A DNA stretch of 7,715 nucleotides from Erysipelotrichaceae bacterium (lineage in GTDB: Bacteria; Bacillota_I; Bacilli_A; Erysipelotrichales; Erysipelotrichaceae), in the NCBI GenBank assembly GCA_030533035.1, contig JAUNJW010000094.1, positions 1 to 7,715 on the forward strand, in the 5' to 3' direction. Made by a program: the position numbers and the translations under genes. Positions within the stretch are counted from its first letter, which is position 1; the number at the start of each line of letters is the position of its first letter. This document shows, one piece after another, positions 5,957 through 7,715 of the stretch. The notes beneath the pieces were generated by a model, which saw nothing but the letters and a program-made list of their open reading frames with translations, made no database searches and was not told where the DNA came from.

Positions 5957-6407
5957 AGCTGCAGCAGCCCTCCTCATCGCATAAAACGGATTCCTCGGAA
6001 GCGATGATGACTTCCAGCGCCCTTGTATCCACGGCATAGGCGTCGATGGATAGCTGGGCATGGAAAGGAAGCGCCGTGACTCCCATCACCGTTCTGGCCG
6101 GATATGGCTTATGAAAATGCTTTGCGTATACTTCGTTGAGGACATCATAGTTGTCCATATCGGTCAGACAGACTGTTGTCTTAAGTACATAATCGGAACT
6201 TAGCCCGAGTTCGTGGAGAAGGATCTCCATATTCTTTAAACAGCGTTCCGCCTGGGCCCTGAAATCCCCGTCGATGATCTTCTTTGTTTTCGGATCAAAG
6301 GGAAGCTGTGACGACAGATAGATAAAATCGCCTGCCTTGATCCCGAGTGAAACCGGGCCTCTGGCAGCAGCGCACCGGCCTGATTTGATTTCTTCCTGCA
6401 GTGCCAT
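5940..6407 (-). CDS. ridA: RidA (YjgF/YER057c/UK114) family enamine/imine deaminase with C-terminal extension
   Basis: RidA proteins are cytoplasmic trimers that hydrolyse reactive enamines/imines such as 2-aminoacrylate made by PLP enzymes. The family fold is clear: IKAGDFIYLSSQLPFDPKT at 23-41, then the QAERCLKNMEILLHELG helix, VLKTTVCLTDMDNY at 74-87, and the substrate arginine in YPARTVMGVTALP (R105). The usual VEIEAIA strand reads LSIDAYAV, so a conserved Glu is Asp122. Family members end near there (about 125-130 residues); this protein runs to 155 with an acidic tail holding Cys143, Cys148 and Cys149. I chose ATG 6407 because GAGG lies 6 bases before it; an ATG at 6419 overlaps the upstream stop (ATGA) but has no such site. 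The 3' end overlaps the comK-like gene and carries its ribosome binding site. Activity on 2-aminoacrylate is probable but not certain given the altered strand. Confidence 0.9.
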   Translation of the reverse strand: MALQEEIKSGRCAAARGPVSLGIKAGDFIYLSSQLPFDPKTKKIIDGDFRAQAERCLKNMEILLHELGLSSDYVLKTTVCLTDMDNYDVLNEVYAKHFHKPYPARTVMGVTALPFHAQLSIDAYAVDTRALEVIIASEESVLCDEEGCCSFDENK

Positions 6408-6415
6408 TTCACACC

Positions 6416-6616
6416 TCATTCATAATAAGGATCATTCCTGTTTTCATCATCAAAATCATCATTGGCAGTTTCATAGAAAGAATAATACCTTTCCTGTCTG
6501 TCCTTCATAATCTGATCGTGATGGGAATCGGTAATGATGAAAAGAAGCCAGAATGCCATGGCAGCCATCATGAAGGCAGCCGCAAAAGAAAGATAATCAT
6601 TGATATTTTCAAGCAT
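6416..6616 (-). CDS. Small single-span membrane protein, unknown function
   Basis: I do not recognise this 66-residue protein. Start ATG 6616 is fixed by the strong site AAAGGAGG (6628-6621), 4 bases away. A longer in-frame ATG at 6655 would ignore that site and add a non-conserved-looking leader. Residues about 8-28 (YLSFAAAFMMAAMAFWLLFII) form one transmembrane helix. The remainder is polar, with HHDQIMKDRQERYY followed by a strongly acidic, aromatic tail (DDFDDENRNDPYYE). No export signal cleavage site is obvious, so the protein is likely anchored with a short N-terminus; the topology is unresolved. It lies between trmL and ridA, and its stop is 8 bases before the chosen ridA start. Real coding status is supported by the ribosome binding site, tight packing and sensible composition. 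Confidence 0.72.
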   Translation of the reverse strand: MLENINDYLSFAAAFMMAAMAFWLLFIITDSHHDQIMKDRQERYYSFYETANDDFDDENRNDPYYE

Positions 6617-6635
6617 AAAGCCTCCTTTCCAGTTC

Positions 6636-6664
6636 AATTTAGCACGGATCAGCACAGGTGTCCA
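6636..6664 (-). promoter_or_regulatory. Possible internal promoter for the small membrane gene, ridA and comK
   Basis: On the minus strand TGGACA (6664-6659) and TAAATT (6641-6636) are spaced by 17 bases, with TGC before the -10 (extended -10). The predicted start near 6629 would put the AAAGGAGG site right at the 5' end of the RNA. The -10 match is imperfect. Confidence 0.4.
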
Positions 6665-6666
6665 TT

Positions 6667-7173
6667 TCAGCGCTCCAGCCAGTCGCTGCCCTTGATCACT
6701 TCCTCGCCGCTGAGATTTTCATAGTTTCTCTGGCTCAGAACCTCATAGGCGACGATTGCCACACAGTTGGACAGATTCAGGCTGCGGGCAGACGGAACCA
6801 TCGGGATCCGCATGCAGTGAGGCAGGTCATTGCGAAGAATCTCTTTCGGGATGCCGGTGCTTTCCTTGCCGAAGATCAGATAGATGTCCTCAGTGATCTT
6901 CTGGAAATCAAAGTCTGACGGCGCTTTGTGACCGTATCTGGTCGAGTAGAAATATACTCCCTGATTGTTTTCGGTGAATGTTTTCCAGTCCGGCCACAGG
7001 GTGAAATCAGTATCCCGGATATAGTCCATCCCGGCCCGGCGCAGATGTTTTTCATCCATATAGAAGCCAAGCGGCTCAATCAGATGGAGCTTCATGTCAA
7101 AGGCCATGCAGGTGCGGATGATATTGCCGGTATTCTGGGGAATCTCCGGTTCAAAGAGGACGATATGGATCAT
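6667..7173 (-). CDS. trmL: tRNA (cytidine/uridine(34)-2'-O)-methyltransferase TrmL, SPOUT family
   Basis: Cytoplasmic SPOUT methyltransferase that uses S-adenosylmethionine to 2'-O-methylate the wobble base of certain tRNA-Leu species. The 168 residues fit the family (E. coli TrmL has 157). Visible: FEPEIPQNTGNIIRTC at 7-22 (motif 1 with N14 and R20), LRRAGMDY at 44-51, IFGKESTGIP at 100-109 (motif 2), and RIPMVPSARSLNLSNCVAIVAYE at 122-144 (motif 3, the trefoil-knot AdoMet site). The ATG at 7173 overlaps the stop of the DUF1461 gene (ATGA, 7170-7173). No strong Shine-Dalgarno precedes it, only AAAGAA-like purines, so coupling to the upstream gene is likely. Its stop lies 51 bases before the next start, in a gap with a possible internal promoter. 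Confidence 0.96.
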   Translation of the reverse strand: MIHIVLFEPEIPQNTGNIIRTCMAFDMKLHLIEPLGFYMDEKHLRRAGMDYIRDTDFTLWPDWKTFTENNQGVYFYSTRYGHKAPSDFDFQKITEDIYLIFGKESTGIPKEILRNDLPHCMRIPMVPSARSLNLSNCVAIVAYEVLSQRNYENLSGEEVIKGSDWLER

Positions 7174-7715
7174 ACAGCTGATTCTTTCTTTTTCATGAAT
7201 GCCAGGAATCCGCTGACGGCAGCGAAGATCGCGGCAAACAGCATGATAATCAGAATCACAATGTCAAAGAAGAAGGATTCCGGGAACATGTTGATCATGA
7301 TCGAAACATTGGGATCCAGCAGGAACAGATCATTATCGAAGAAGATGTAATGGAACTGCATCCAGAAGCCGTTGAAATCAGCGATGCACCAGATCACGAC
7401 AAATGCCACGAACAGTGCCATCAGCAGAGATGCGCTGTTCCACCCGTCATGCAGGCAGGTGAAATACCGTTCCCTGTTTATGAAGAACAGGAGTATCAGA
7501 ATTGCCAGGGAAACACATGCCATGAGATTTCTTGCGGTTTTCGCATTCTGGAACAGATTCTTTACGTCAACCATGTGGAGTGTTTCACGGGTATCGAACA
7601 CTTCCCTCTCAGTGCCCATGACGTCAGTGACGACTACGATGTCATCGCGCCTGTCCTCGAGGTAATCAAGCAGCGTGACTGTGGCGTCCATCAGCCCCTC
7701 ATCGCTCATGCCGAT
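7170..7715 (-). CDS. TIGR01906/DUF1461 family integral membrane protein, 5' end cut off by the window edge
   Basis: The frame is open through the right edge (… Ile-Gly before the internal Met at 7709), so the N-terminus and first membrane span are outside. The family (PF07314) has no established function. Its marks are visible: RETLHMVDVKNLF about 52 residues from the first visible codon, and FHYIFFDNDLFLLDPNVSIMINMFPESFF in the second half, close to the family pattern of FF-NDLWLLDP and a late FPE-FF. Three spans remain: LMACVSLAILILLFFI, SASLLMALFVAFVVIWCIA, and DIVILIIMLFAAIFAAVSGFLAF. A basic KKK near the C-terminus suggests a cytoplasmic end. The region between the first and second spans is probably extracellular. 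The gene overlaps trmL by 4 bases and appears to head or continue the minus-strand run trmL, small membrane gene, ridA, comK. Confidence 0.85.
   Translation of the reverse strand: MGMSDEGLMDATVTLLDYLEDRRDDIVVVTDVMGTEREVFDTRETLHMVDVKNLFQNAKTARNLMACVSLAILILLFFINRERYFTCLHDGWNSASLLMALFVAFVVIWCIADFNGFWMQFHYIFFDNDLFLLDPNVSIMINMFPESFFFDIVILIIMLFAAIFAAVSGFLAFMKKKESAV

Noticed and set aside
5957..6061. Longer comK-like reading starting at ATG 6061
   Set aside because: It would overlap ridA by 122 bases, the extra N-terminal residues are low-complexity and unlike ComK, and the strong ribosome binding site lies far downstream at 5968-5975.
6617..6655. N-terminal extension of the small membrane protein from ATG 6655
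   Set aside because: It reads through the AAAGGAGG ribosome binding site and the predicted leader, and has no upstream site of its own.

Overview
This window looks like chromosomal DNA of a low-to-mid GC Bacillota species. The signs are a T-box leader, Spx, a ComK-like regulator, RecD2 and dense gene packing. An Erysipelotrichia-like lineage is my best guess, but it rests on gene content alone. I see no insertion sequence, prophage, CRISPR array, tRNA or rRNA gene. All but one of the genes are on the minus strand; the exception is trpS.

Layout from left to right: recD2 (minus, 3' end cut by the left edge), a CPBP/CAAX intramembrane protease and mnmA form a tight minus-strand run. Overlaps or gaps in it are at most 4 bases. 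Upstream of mnmA, after a 46-base gap holding a hairpin plus U-run, lies spx. Spx and trpS are divergent, and their predicted promoters sit back to back with only 6 bases between the -35 boxes. The trpS leader is a complete tryptophan T-box: kink-turn, UGG specifier, UGGC acceptor-binding bulge and terminator. trpS ends in a GNRA-capped terminator that faces the terminator of a second minus-strand run. In transcription order that run is a DUF1461 membrane protein (5' end cut by the right edge), trmL, a 66-residue single-span membrane protein, ridA, and a short ComK homologue.

Functionally the window is rich in tRNA biology: MnmA thiolates U34, TrmL 2'-O-methylates position 34, and TrpRS is controlled by uncharged tRNA-Trp. 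It also holds two stress or development regulators, Spx (thiol stress) and ComK-like (competence). The mnmA-recD2 pairing echoes the conserved trmU-yrrB-yrrC order of Bacillus subtilis, but here the middle gene is a membrane protease. The most unusual points are the short ComK homologue, which lacks the region corresponding to the C-terminal degradation tail of B. subtilis ComK, and the four-cysteine tail of Spx. I did not find a wholly new multi-gene system. These are modest variations in an otherwise housekeeping region.
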